This document shows, piece after piece, positions 12,357 to 20,100 of a stretch of DNA of 64,000 nt. The first letter of the stretch is position 1; each line of letters begins with the position of its first letter. The translations under genes were made by a program, and so were the position numbers. Origin of the DNA: Sceloporus undulatus (lineage: Eukaryota > Chordata > Lepidosauria > Squamata > Phrynosomatidae); assembly GCF_019175285.1 (NCBI RefSeq), contig NC_056523.1, forward strand, positions 120,200,513 through 120,264,512, in the 5' to 3' direction. The notes beneath the pieces are model-generated. The model was given only the letters and a program-made list of their open reading frames with translations. It had not been told where the DNA came from and made no database searches.

Positions 12357-15106
12357 CAGGGAGAAAGCACTTGCTGGCCAGCTCCAGTGGGGAAGGAGAG
12401 AGAGCCCTGATGATCACTCCCCAGCCCTGGCGGAAGCAAATGGGGCAACTTGCAGCAGGGCATCCTGGGAGATTTGCAACCTGGGGGTCTTTAATGGTGG
12501 TCAGGAGAACAAGCAAACTGGGATTCCACACCAGACCAATTCGCACTGAGATCGTACAGAGCCCCAATGCGATTCTCGTCAATCCCCTTATTTAGCGGAT
12601 TCGCCAAAACGCTCCAAAATGAGAAGCCAGTTCGGAAGTCCACATTCTAGATAACAGGTCATTTCGAATTGCCCAGTTCGCAGAAGCCCCAGATCTGGGC
12701 TGCAGAACCCCTGTCTGATAAACGCCCCAGACTGCATGTGTGCAGCTCTGGTGCTCCAATGAACTACAGTTCTCAGAATTCCCTAGCATTGAACCATGGC
12801 ACTTAAAGTGGTGTCAAACCAGATTATTCCTTATGCAGTGCAGCTGCAGCTCCAGACAGGCCTTTGTTGAGTTTTTCACTGTCTGATACTTGAGAAATGG
12901 TGACCTGCTTATTCATCTTTCGGTACATAGTTTAGAGGGCTTAGCAACAAAGGAACCCTAGTGTTGTCTAATGTGTGCTCACAGTATCAAGTAAATCAGA
13001 TTAAGTTAGATGAGCTGTGCCACCTGAGGATGATGGGAGATGTAGCTCATCATCTGCAAGACCACAGGTTCCCAACCCTTGACCCAGAAAGTTGTTTTGT
13101 CAAACCGAGCAAAGCAATACCGACAAATCTCCTTCCCCAAGGCATGTTGGCTGAGGAGGAGCTGTAGTCCACAACATTTGGAGAGTACCTGGCTGGGAAA
13201 GGCTACCTTAAAAATAGGAAACACTTTCTATGTGCCTCCCAGATTGTTGTTGTTGTTATCCTTCAAGTCTTTTCTGACTTACAATGATCATGGGATTTTG
13301 TTGGCAAGATTTGTTCAGCGGGTGGGTTTGCATGTGCCTTCTTCTGAGGCTGAGAGATTGTGACTTGCCCAAGGTCACCCAGTGGGTTTCCATGGTTGAG
13401 CTGAGTGGCATTCGAACCCTGGTGTCCAGTCATAGTCCTATCCTCAGATTGCTACATCTCACTGATGGGAATAGAAAAGCCAGAGCTTGGGAAAGGTAAG
13501 TTTCTGAACTGTAGCTACCTCCATATGCGGGAGTCTAGGAACTGTATTCCACAGGGTAAAATTTGCAATCTCTGAAGAAAGTAAATCTGACATGAACAGA
13601 GCGTAAAACCCCTTTCAAAGGTCCAAACCACACTGCAGAAATAACCCAGTTTGAGGCTGCTTTAACTGCCTTGACTCAGTACTGAGGAATTCTGAGAACT
13701 GTAGTTTGTTGGGGCACTAGAGCTCTCTCACAGAGAAGGCTAAATGTCTCACAAAACTACAGTCCCCTGAAGGCCCTAGCATTGAGCCAGGGCAGTTAAT
13801 GTGGTCTCAAACTGGATTATTTCGGCACTTTTTTATTGGACCAAAGTGTCCCCAGAGTAAGACCACATGCTAAGCTGCATCCGCACTGCAAAATTAATGC
13901 AGTTTGACACCACTTTTAACTGCCATGGCCCCATCCTATGGAATCCTGGATTTTGCAGTTTGTTGTGGCACCAGGGTTCTCTGACAAGGAAAGCTAAATA
14001 CCTCACAGAACTACAAATCCCAGAATTTGGTAGCACCAAGCCATGGCAGCTAACTGCAGTATTAATCCAGTTTGACACCATTTTAACAGCCATGGCTCAG
14101 TGCTGTGGAACCTTGGGATGTGTAGTTTGTCATGGCGCCAGAGCTTTCTGATAGAAGACTAAATATCTCACAAAACTAGAAATCTCAGAATTCCATAGCA
14201 CTGAACCATAGCAATTAAAGTGGTGCCAAATTGGATTATTTCTGCAGTGTGAATGCAGCCTAAGTGAGTCCCTCATAGAACAGTCATTCTGTATTTTAAG
14301 AACAGCTGCTGGAAAGGCTTTCTGCAAACTGCAGGATAGTTGGGATTTGTAGTTCGGTGGGGCACCAGATGTCCTTCTTTTCAGGCCATGCCCTCCATTT
14401 CAGCCTTCTGCCCAGGAGGAATTCAAAAACGTCCTCCATTTTGAGCATGCGTGGCTCAGAGGCACGAAGTTACGTATATTTCTGTGAGTGTTTTTAGCTT
14501 TTAGCTCAGATATCCTCCTTTTATTTGGCCTTGTCCTCCTTTGCGGTTACGTCATCTGGTCGCCCTGCACCAAATCCTCCGGCAGGGCAGGCTAAAGACC
14601 TCGGGAAACTACAAATCCCAAAATTCCACAGGGATGGAGCCTTACGGCAGTTGATGACAAACCTGCATTAATCCTGTAGTGCAGAAGATGCAGCCCATGG
14701 GAAGTTTAGAAACGAACTTGCCTGGAATAAAGGCAGTCTGGCACGGCTTTAAGTGCCATGGCTCTTCTTAAATGCTATGGAATGGTGGGATTTGTAGTTT
14801 TGTTGTGGCACCAGAGCACTGTCTCAGGGAAGGCTCAATGTCTTTTAACCCTACAAATCCCAAAATGTCCATAGTTGGGGGAGGAGAAGCCTTATTGTAG
14901 TTAAAGCGGTACCAAACTGGATTAATCCTGCAGTGTAGCTGCAGCCCTAGAGATCACGCCTTTATATCATTTAGCAGTATCCTTGGCTAGAATAGGAAGG
15001 AAGAAAGCAGCCAGTCCCAGCTTTTCCCCATTGAGCAGAAAGGGAGGCAGAGCCACTTACTGGGAGCATCGTTGAAGCGCCTGAGAGGAGCCTTAGGGAA
15101 AGACAT
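1369..15106 (-). CDS. HMMR: Hyaluronan-mediated motility receptor (RHAMM), N-terminal seven coding exons, partial
   Basis: HMMR encodes a long coiled-coil protein that binds microtubules and hyaluronan and acts at the mitotic spindle. Seven consecutive exons are visible on the minus strand: 15061-15106, 8798-8896, 5857-5945, 3456-3536, 2627-2815, 2042-2125 and 1369-1469. Reading phase is kept across every junction. The start [15 protein letters not shown], the [19 protein letters not shown] block in exon 2 and the [18 protein letters not shown] to [13 protein letters not shown] coiled coil in exon 5 match the N-terminal half of vertebrate HMMR as I know it. The visible part codes for about 229 residues; the remaining coiled coil and the hyaluronan-binding C terminus lie beyond the left edge. 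The gene is divergent from NUDCD2. The identification is firm; exon limits are manual. Confidence 0.95.
2042..2125 (-). CDS. HMMR: HMMR exon 6
   Basis: 28 codons, phase 0 on both sides. The translation contains [18 protein letters not shown], equivalent to the LELMKLRNKRETK region of human HMMR. The acceptor is CATTTAAG and the donor AGG|GTGAGG. Confidence 0.9.
2627..2815 (-). CDS. HMMR: HMMR exon 5
   Basis: 63 codons, phase 0 on both sides, the most diagnostic exon. It begins [20 protein letters not shown] and ends [11 protein letters not shown], a leucine/glutamate-rich heptad coiled coil. The acceptor is TTTGTAG-like (TTGTAG|ATA) and the donor AAAG|GTATAT. Confidence 0.95.
3254..3313. repeat. 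Short tandem repeat, about 20-bp unit, three copies
   Basis: Three imperfect copies of a unit close to GAGAAGGTAAAGTTGATTA lie in HMMR intron 4. No function is apparent. Confidence 0.7.
3456..3536 (-). CDS. HMMR: HMMR exon 4
   Basis: 27 codons, phase 0 on both sides. The lysine-rich translation contains [20 protein letters not shown], comparable to the KNDKDLKILEKEI region of human HMMR. The acceptor CTCAAAG was preferred over a nearby CCAAG, because the latter would put a TAA in frame. The donor is GAG|GTATTT. Confidence 0.82.
3687..3926. mobile_element. TA-flanked MITE of the 'GATACGAA' (Tigger/pogo-like) family, copy 1
   Basis: The ends read CAGTGGTACCCCGGGATACG and the reverse complement of CGTAACCCGAGGGAGCACTG, flanked by TA on both sides. 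The interior is built from repeated GG(G/C)(T/A)TACGAA words on both strands. It is 240 bp, non-coding, and lies in HMMR intron 3. Related copies are at 31737, 32544, 33311 and 54794. Confidence 0.8.
4235..4690 (-). mobile_element. L2-like LINE, 3' end
   Basis: Read on the minus strand, this is the decayed C-terminal reverse transcriptase segment of an L2-like LINE. It is followed by an AT-rich 3'UTR ending in 'ttgtaagatgctgtgc..aaagcagggtac' next to a short repeat tail. It is the same family as the large fragment at 45055-47350. It lies in HMMR intron 3. Confidence 0.6.
5232..5585. mobile_element. MER2-like Tigger element
   Basis: TA-flanked element. The left end is CAGGATGAATTTCCCTTATC and the right end, reverse complemented, is CAGGTTGAGTCTCCCTTATC. 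The interior includes GGACCAGAAGTGGTTTGGG, GGGACCCAAGTCTAAACAC and AATTCATTTATGTTTCATA, which I recognise from the primate MER2/Tigger consensus. A CATA microsatellite has expanded inside it. It lies in HMMR intron 3. Confidence 0.75.
5857..5945 (-). CDS. HMMR: HMMR exon 3
   Basis: 89 bp, entering with two bases of a split codon and leaving in phase 0. The translation is a low-complexity linker, including [20 protein letters not shown], at the place of the human ...DKDTTLPASARKVKSS linker. Similarity is weak, but length, phase and position fit. The donor AGG|GTAGTA is not a strong consensus. Confidence 0.75.
6829..6861. repeat. (GT)n microsatellite
   Basis: An almost pure GT run, interrupted once by a T, in HMMR intron 2. 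Confidence 0.9.
6972..7275 (+). mobile_element. tRNA-derived squamate SINE
   Basis: The head has a B-box-like GCAGTTCGAGGGCC. The body contains CTAGTCCCAGCTTCTGCCAG and CTGGCTCTTCGGCTTAGAAA, words I recognise from a SINE common in lizard and snake genomes. The copy is diverged. It is not a functional tRNA, since no cloverleaf can be drawn. Confidence 0.65.
7505..7735. mobile_element. Palindromic MITE (family P1: 'CACTGCAGAAATAAT')
   Basis: The left half (GCATCTGCACTGCAGAAATA ... TATGGAATTCTAGGATTTGC) is repeated in inverse complement in the right half (... CTACAATTCCATAGCA ... ATTATTTCTGCAATGC). Almost the whole element can therefore fold into one hairpin. It is non-coding. This is the most frequent repeat of the window, with more than 15 whole or half copies. 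Confidence 0.85.
7795..8168 (+). mobile_element. L2-like LINE, 3' end
   Basis: This is the decayed 3' segment of an L2-like LINE. It ends with an AT-rich UTR and the terminal motif AGAAAGGTGGGATATAAATT followed by an AATAAATA tail. It lies in HMMR intron 2. Confidence 0.55.
8347..8624. mobile_element. TA-flanked DNA transposon remnant (CAGTTGGCCCTCC ends)
   Basis: The left end is CAGTTGGCCCTCCACACCTG and the right end, reverse complemented, is CAGTGGTCTCTCCACC. Both are flanked by TA, as in Tc1/mariner elements. An internal GGTCCTCCAG / CTGGAGGACC inverted pair is visible. It is non-coding. Confidence 0.55.
8798..8896 (-). CDS. HMMR: HMMR exon 2
   Basis: 99 bp, splitting codons at both ends (two bases in, one out). 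It encodes [19 protein letters not shown] followed by [13 protein letters not shown], the strongly conserved N-terminal motif of HMMR. The acceptor is ATCTAG and the donor ACAG|GTGAGT. Confidence 0.95.
9048..9238 (-). mobile_element. Non-coding repeat with GGTGACCAG-type inverted ends, copy 1
   Basis: A CAGGATGACCAGCTG start and a CTGACCACCCTG end form short inverted termini. The interior (AGGACATT, AAAGCTAAAAACACTCATAT) recurs at 14365-14572, 39386-39673 and 44716-44938. It looks like a non-autonomous DNA transposon. I know of no name for the family. Confidence 0.6.
9423..9552. mobile_element. Palindromic MITE (family P2: 'CCAGATGTTTTGGACTTC'), copy 1
   Basis: The left arm (TTCCCAAACTTT ... 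TTTTGGACTTCAGCTCCCAG) and right arm (GGGAGTTGAAGTCCAAAACA ... AGTTAGGGAA) are inverse complements around a short loop. Other good copies are at 24817, 29078 and 53984. Confidence 0.8.
9696..10641 (-). mobile_element. CR1 LINE, 5'-truncated, reverse-transcriptase C terminus and 3' end
   Basis: Minus-strand frames give CR1 reverse transcriptase pieces. One contains [12 protein letters not shown] (the ADD catalytic motif) and [15 protein letters not shown]; the other contains [17 protein letters not shown]. The element ends with the CR1-type ATCATAGAGTTGGAAGAGAC region. Two frames are needed, so the coding region is broken. It lies in HMMR intron 1 and is one of the less diverged LINEs here. Confidence 0.88.
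10691..12726. mobile_element. Large inverted-repeat DNA element (family F: 'GGCGTTTATCA')
   Basis: The ends read GGCGTTTATCAGATGAGG on the left and, reverse complemented, GGCGTTTATCAGACAGGG on the right, with CCA beside each. Past the tip, the subterminal part (TCACGTGATGCGGATTCAGG ... GATTCAATGATTTGAATTGG) matches the element at 43464-44289. The opposite end shares GAATTGGTCTGGTGTGGAA with it. The interior includes half of a P1 MITE (11133-11220), GT and GA microsatellites and ATT runs. No transposase is seen. Confidence 0.6.
12210..12352. repeat. TG/TATG and (GA)n microsatellites
   Basis: A TGTATG/GTGTGT tract is followed by a pure GA run near 12320-12352. These produce several spurious reading frames (ER and SL repeats). 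Confidence 0.9.
12740..12862. mobile_element. P1 MITE, right half only
   Basis: Contains CTACAGTTCTCAGAATTCCC ... AAAGTGGTGTCAAACCAGAT ... GCAGTGCAGCTGCAG, the right arm of the P1 palindrome. No left arm is adjacent. Confidence 0.65.
13240..13468 (-). mobile_element. tRNA-derived Sauria-type SINE
   Basis: In reverse orientation: the TTG-repeat tail comes first, then a CTTGCCCAAGGTCACCCAGT segment, then the B-box-like region GGCATTCGAACCCTGG and the A-box end. The family is recognised from its repeated form in the window, at 17389, 35812, 39866, 46938, 48278, 48627, 58729, 59447 and 63294. Confidence 0.85.
13619..13830. mobile_element. P1 palindromic MITE, near full length
   Basis: CACACTGCAGAAATAACCCA on the left and GGATTATTTCGGCAC on the right are the inverted ends. 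The centre has CTCACAGAGAAGGCTAAATG. Confidence 0.85.
13873..14265. mobile_element. Two overlapping P1 MITE copies
   Basis: One copy runs from GCATCCGCACTGCAAAATTA to about 14060. The second starts at GCAGTATTAATCCAGTTTGA and ends ATTATTTCTGCAGTGTG near 14265. They share a junction, so one probably inserted into or recombined with the other. Confidence 0.75.
14365..14572 (+). mobile_element. GGTGACCAG-type repeat, copy 2
   Basis: Same family as 9048-9238: CCTCCATTTTGAGCATGC, GTTTTTAGCTTTTAGCTC and a terminal CATCTGGTCGCCCTGC. It is followed by part of a P1 MITE (14578-14697). Confidence 0.6.
14578..14948. mobile_element. P1 MITE half copy and P1 MITE full copy
   Basis: 14578-14697 is a right arm ending GTAGTGCAGAAGATGCAGCC. 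14720-14948 is a fuller copy with GGCACCAGAGCACTGTCTCA in the middle and CCTGCAGTGTAGCTGCAGCC at the end. Both lie just inside HMMR intron 1. Confidence 0.7.
15061..15106 (-). CDS. HMMR: HMMR exon 1 (coding part, start codon)
   Basis: The ATG at 15104-15106 begins [15 protein letters not shown], which agrees with the start of vertebrate HMMR. The exon ends CCCA|GTAAGT, splitting a codon that exon 2 completes. Beginning nine bases before the ATG there is a second donor-like AG|GTGAGT, which could mark an alternative leader. Confidence 0.95.
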
Positions 15107-15265
15107 GGCCGCACTCACCTCGGCCCAAAGAGAACTGATTTCAAAAAGACGCGGCGTTGCAGCCCTCTTTTAAGGCCGGCCAATCGGAAGGGTCGGAACG
15201 CTGCTAGCTCCGCCAATCAGAGCGGAGGCGCAGCCATGCGTGAGGCGCGCGCACCCGGAAGTTGC
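15107..15265 (-). promoter_or_regulatory. HMMR core promoter with CDE/CHR and paired CCAAT boxes
   Basis: On the HMMR strand, TTTGAA (15140-15145) is a cell-cycle homology region, with GCCGCG ending four bases upstream as a CDE-like site. Two CCAAT boxes lie at 15180-15184 and 15213-15217, exactly 33 bp apart, the spacing used by NF-Y in G2/M promoters. CCGGAAGT at 15255-15262 fits an ETS/GABP site. No TATA box is seen. DREAM/MuvB-type regulation is known for such promoters; here it is inferred. Confidence 0.7.
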
Positions 15266-15399
15266 AGGGGCTGACGGGAAAGCGAGTCTTTCCAGCTCTG
15301 TTTGCTTTAAGGGTGGGGCGGCGTTTGTAGTGTGTTTTAGAGGGAACAGTCGCGAAGTGGAAGGGGATCTTCATGAATCCTCTGGAGCCCAGGACTGCC

Positions 15400-15712
15400 A
15401 AGGCTGCGGAATCAATGCAGCCTGACCCCTGCTTTAACTGCCAGCAAACTGCGACTCCCAAAATGCCACAGCATGGAGCCATGGCAGTCGAAGTGGTGTC
15501 AGTTATATGGGATTATTTCTGCAGCCAACTGCCATCATGGCTCCCATGCGATGGAATAGTGGGATTTGTAGTTTGCTGTGGCGCCAGAGCTCTCTGGCAG
15601 GGAAGGCTAAACATCTCACAAAACTGGGAATCCCAGGATTCCATAGCATTGAGCCATGGCACTTAAAGCGGTGTCAACCTGGATTGTTTCTGCAATGCGG
15701 ATGCAGCCAGAG
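15400..15712. mobile_element. P1 MITE copies between the two divergent promoters
   Basis: A compact copy from about 15400 overlaps a fuller copy (15490-15712). The fuller one carries GGGATTTGTAGTTTGCTGTG, GGAATCCCAGGATTCCATAG and the end TTGTTTCTGCAATGCGGATG. Confidence 0.75.
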
Positions 15713-15914
15713 AGTACTGTACTGTAGATGTCCAGCCGCATAGAAGCTAGTTACAGCTTTTTAACACGAAGTGTATTTTTTTCTTATTTATTCTTGTTTC
15801 TTATTTATTGCTTCGAAAATACAATAATTTTAATTCTGCACATTTCATGTTAAGAAGAAGCAATATGTGTGTGTGTTACATATCTTTAGTCCATGGGCCC
15901 CCTTGGTGCCATGT

Positions 15915-16290
15915 GTCCCCTTCACGCTACACAAATGTATTGCTCTGATGCCGCTTTAATTGCCATGGCAACATACTAAGGAATCCTGGGAGTGGCAGTG
16001 GAGGGGGGGCCTTTGTGATCCTCTGCCAGGGAGCTCCTCTGATGCCTCTGGTCAGACTACAGTTCCCAGGATTCAACAGGAGGCAGGCATGGCAGTTAAA
16101 ATGGAAATGCTGCTGCTATGGCCTGGCAGGATGAATTCAGCCCTTCTCATGAGAGCTGTTAGTACGTAATTCCACGCTAGGGGCTTATCATGGCAATATG
16201 ATCCTTCCTAGGGCATCCTGTGATTTGTAGTTTGGAGAAGCGCTTAGGGTTCCCTGCAAGGAAGCTGTGGCACACAGCCAAGGTTTCTAA
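15915..16290. mobile_element. Diverged P1-like MITE copies
   Basis: 15915-16120 has TTTAATTGCCATGGCAACAT on the left and GCATGGCAGTTAAAATGG on the right. 16160-16290 is a weaker half copy (GGGCATCCTGTGATTTGTAG). Both are older than their neighbours. Confidence 0.55.
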
Positions 16291-16291
16291 G

Positions 16292-16672
16292 GCTGCATCC
16301 ACACTGCAGCAATAACCCAGTTCGACAACCCTTTAGCAGCCATGGCTCCATGCTGTGAAATCCCGTGAATTGTGTTTCTGAAGGACATTTAGCCTTTTCT
16401 AGGATAGAGGGCTCTGGTGCCACAACCGACTACAAATCCCAGGGCGCCAGGGCAGTTAAAGCGGTGCACAACACTCTGTGGCTGCATCTGCACTGGAGAA
16501 ATAACCCAGTTTGGCCCCGCTTTGACTCTTTTTCTGGCTCAAGGGTATGAAATTCTGAGAGTTGGAGTTCGTTGTGGGCCCAGAGCTCTGGATTCTAGAA
16601 TTCCATACCCTTGAGCCAGACAAATTGAAGCGGTGCCAAACCGGGTTTTCTGTCCAGTGTGGATGCAGCCCA
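16292..16672. mobile_element. Two adjacent P1 MITE copies
   Basis: 16292-16478 starts GCTGCATCCACACTGCAGCA. 16480-16672 starts GCTGCATCTGCACTGGAGAA and ends TCCAGTGTGGATGCAGCC. They abut the NUDCD2 promoter on its upstream side. Confidence 0.8.
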
Positions 16673-16679
16673 GAGTGTT

Positions 16680-16819
16680 GTCTCTTCTTTTCCTAGCTCT
16701 ACGGTCCTGCTCCTGGCGGAAGTGAGCCTCGGAGTCCTCTGAGAACTGCGCATGTGCGCGTCCGTGCTTCCGTCTGTGTGTGGCGGCAGGTAGCCCGAGT
16801 GCGCATGCGTGGCGTGGCC
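16680..16819 (+). promoter_or_regulatory. NUDCD2 promoter and leader (ETS and NRF1-like sites)
   Basis: GC-rich and TATA-less. It holds an ETS/GABP-like CGGAAGTG (16717-16724) and two NRF1-like words, TGCGCATGTGCG (16747-16758) and TGCGCATGCGTG (16800-16811). These motifs are typical of housekeeping divergent promoters. The sites are read by eye; the transcription start is not known. Confidence 0.55.
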
Positions 16820-17008
16820 ATGTCGGGTCCGTTCGAGGAGCGCAGCGGTCTGGTGCCGTGCGTGGCTCCCTGGGGCCGCTGGTACCAGACCATGGAGGAG
16901 GTCTTCGTGGAGGTGGACGTCCCGCAGGGCACCCGCTCCAGGGAGGTCGCCTGCAGCCTCAAGAGCCGCCACCTCTCCCTCGCCGTCGCCGGGAAGGACG
17001 TCCTCAAG
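16820..17008 (+). CDS. NUDCD2: NUDCD2 exon 1
   Basis: 63 codons from ATG to ...VAGKDVLK, first half of the CS domain, phase 0 at the end. The donor is AAG|GCAAGG, a GC-type 5' splice site. No GT nearby preserves both the family sequence and the phase. An out-of-frame ATG occurs at 16805. Confidence 0.93.
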
Positions 17009-17078
17009 GCAAGGCGAGGAGAGGGCTCCGGGAAAGGCAGAGAAAAGCGGATAAAGGCTCTGGGCGTGTGTGTCTGTA

Positions 17079-17110
<32 letters not shown>

Positions 17111-20100
17111 CACAAACCCATATACACGCATATACCCATGTATGCACACACACACACATATATACACATCGATATATACACACACATCCATACATGTACC
17201 CATATACACACCCATGCATATATAAGCACCCATACATAGATACCCACCCATGTCTATACATAGACACCCCCCACACATATATGTATATATACATATACAC
17301 ACACGACCATACATACACCCATCTATGCACACATACATATATACACCCCCCCCCCACACACATATATATGCATACATGCATGCATTTTTTGTTCTTGTTG
17401 TGTTCCATCAAATCATTTCAGAGTTATGGGGACCCGAAGGTGACCCTGTTATGGAGGTTTCCATGGCAAGATTTGTTCAGAGGAGGTGTGCCATTGCTTT
17501 CCCCTGAGGCTGAGAGAGTGTGACTTGGCTAAAGTCACTCAGTGGGTTTGATAGCTGAGAAGGGATTGGCCCCCTGGCCCCCCAGAGTCTTAATCCAGCA
17601 CTCAAACCACAACGCCTCTCATATATGCATATATATATATATACACACACACACGATGCGTGTAGCTGAGCGCTGGGCAATGGCTCTGGAGATCAGGGTT
17701 CGATTCCCCACTCAGCCATAGGATCCCACTGGATGACCCTTGGCAAGTCTCACTCTCTCAGAAAGCAGTGAAGTTGCCTTCTACTTTTAACACTTGGAGA
17801 AGACAAGGTTAGAGGACATCTGCCCCGCATCAGAGTGGTATTGGACTACAACTACCATCACGGGAAGGTTGGGAGTTACACCTAATCCAATTTAATATTG
17901 ATTGAATGTATAGCCCGCCTTTCTCCTGGGTTGGGATGCAAGTCATGGGATAAAATCTATCTGGAAAGCACCAAGTTGGGGGAGGTATACTTTGTTTTGA
18001 CAAGCTGATTCAGACATGTCATGGCTGCACATTAGGTCTGTAAACAGAAATAGCCTACGAAATTGTATTTGTATCTTGGCAGCATCTCTCCATCCTCTTT
18101 TTTCCCTCCCCAAACGTCTTCCGTTGTTTGTGTACTAATGATTCCAGGACGGTTCTTCTTTGCCTCAGCTTTTGAGAGATAGCCCTGCAGAACCTATGTA
18201 CTTAGCTCTCTACATTCATTATGTGTGAGAAAACAGCTGCTTACTTTATCACATATTAAACCAGACGATCAAATGATCTGGAATAAAATCCTTCTATTTG
18301 CACAGAATAGAGTACAAATACATGAGAACCATATGGTTGAAATTCAGCTCATAGTTGCAGTATTGGGATGTGATAAATATATTGAAACCCTTGTAAACTG
18401 TAGAATTACAGTGGTGAAACTGCAACAGAGTAAGCGTCTTTTATTGGACTGTTTTACAGCACTAGCTAGCATTTTTAAAACATGTTCTGTGGATGCTAAT
18501 AATGATCACTTACTAATTTGAAGATAGTAAGCAAATAAGATTTACTTCTGCAACATGGACCATGCTGCTGTGTTTTGTTTTGTTTTTTGCTTTTTTGAAA
18601 ACTATTGATATTTCTTTCAGGGCAAACTCTTTGATTCTACAATAGCTGATGAAGCAACATGGACACTAGGTAACCCACATTTCAATGAACTTTTGAGAAA
18701 GTTAGTTTAAGTTTCATTGCTGACTTTTCCCCCTTTTGTTTTGTTAATGAAAACCACCTGGTGTTTTGATCCTCATTGCAAGAAGGATTCAGGAGGACTC
18801 CCATGGACCTCAGGAGAGCAGGGGCTGTGCAGAGTGCAGGCCTCATGAGGTGACACCTTAAGAACAGGGGTGACCCCACTGCTCCCCAAATATCTGCCTT
18901 TGTAGCATTCGCCTGTAGCATTCCCTTTAAAATGCTAAAGAGATAGTATGAGTGGGGTGGGGCAAGGCTCAGTGGGAGGAAAAAAGGGGGGGCCCTCGTG
19001 TTTTTTAAAAAGTTAATTTTAAAATTATATTTTTAACATTAAATTTTTGTATTCTTCTTAAATTTTCTTTTAAAAAATCATATCTTACCAAATTTTCCCT
19101 TTAACAACAGGAAACTATGTGCATGTAAATTCGTTTAGGCTCTGTGTATGATACTGTAATTTAAAGGTATAATTTTAATTTTGCTAGTTGCTTATGTCAC
19201 AACTATTGCCATTACATTGAGTGATATACAGGAGTTACAATTTATGAGTAACAATAGTAAAAAAAGCATTACTAAGGATTCTTAGTATGGTGTAGTATGG
19301 GAGGAAGTCAACTTGGGCTGATAGCAACCCCAGTGATGCCGCTGCAGCAGAGTCCATTTAATTCTGCTATTTCCAAGGCGGGATACAAACCGCTGCTTTG
19401 CGGCACTCCCCCGCCGCCGCCATTTGCTCCGTGCGGGAGCCGCAGCAGCCAAACCACGCGACTCCTGCGCGGAGCAAAAAAGAAGCTCCATTTCGGAGCT
19501 TCTTTCTGCGGCGCATCTATGACGTCGCGAGGCGCCGCAGTCGCATTCGCGACGTCATAAGTGCCGCGACACGTCTGGACGCTATGCGTCCAGTACGTAA
19601 AGATGGTGGCGCCCATGTGGAAGGGGCGCCACCATCTTGTACGTACTGTATACGTACTAGGGTTAGGGGGGTGCGGAAGCACCGCCCCTTCCTAACCCTA
19701 GTACGTATACAGTACGTACTATATGGCGGTGTGTATCCCGCCCATGCCTCTCACTTACTCCAGCATACCTAACAAACGCTCCACTATGTTAGGTTTGTGG
19801 TATCTCAGAATCATCCTAATTTGACAAGGCATAGAAAGGAGTATTGAATGGGACATGGCAGGTATACACAGGCTGCACCCGCACTGCAGAAATAATTCAG
19901 TTTGACACCACTGTAACTGCCATGGTTCAGTGCTATGGAATTTGGGGAATTGTAGTTTTGTGAGACATTTAGCCTTCTCTGTCAGATAGCTCTGGTGCCA
20001 AAACAAACTACAGTTCCTGGAATTCAATAACATTCCACCATGGCAGTTAAAGTGGTGTCAAACTGGACTATTTCTGCGATGCAGATTCAGCCATAGACCT

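Noticed and set aside
16595-17523. Long open frames (up to 260 codons) on both strands across NUDCD2 exon 1 and the CA/TA tract
   Set aside because: They are shadows of exon 1 and the dinucleotide repeat, give only Cys/Tyr/Val or His/Thr repeats, and the true frame is fixed by splicing to exon 2.
17655-17720. tRNA genes at SINE heads (also 13468, 48278, 48627, 59447, 63294)
   Set aside because: A- and B-box-like words are present, but no acceptor stem or full cloverleaf; each continues into the SINE body.
18225-18521. 98-codon frame in NUDCD2 intron 1
   Set aside because: It starts at a GTG, lies wholly in an intron on the sense strand and shows no family I recognise; length is compatible with chance in AT-rich DNA.
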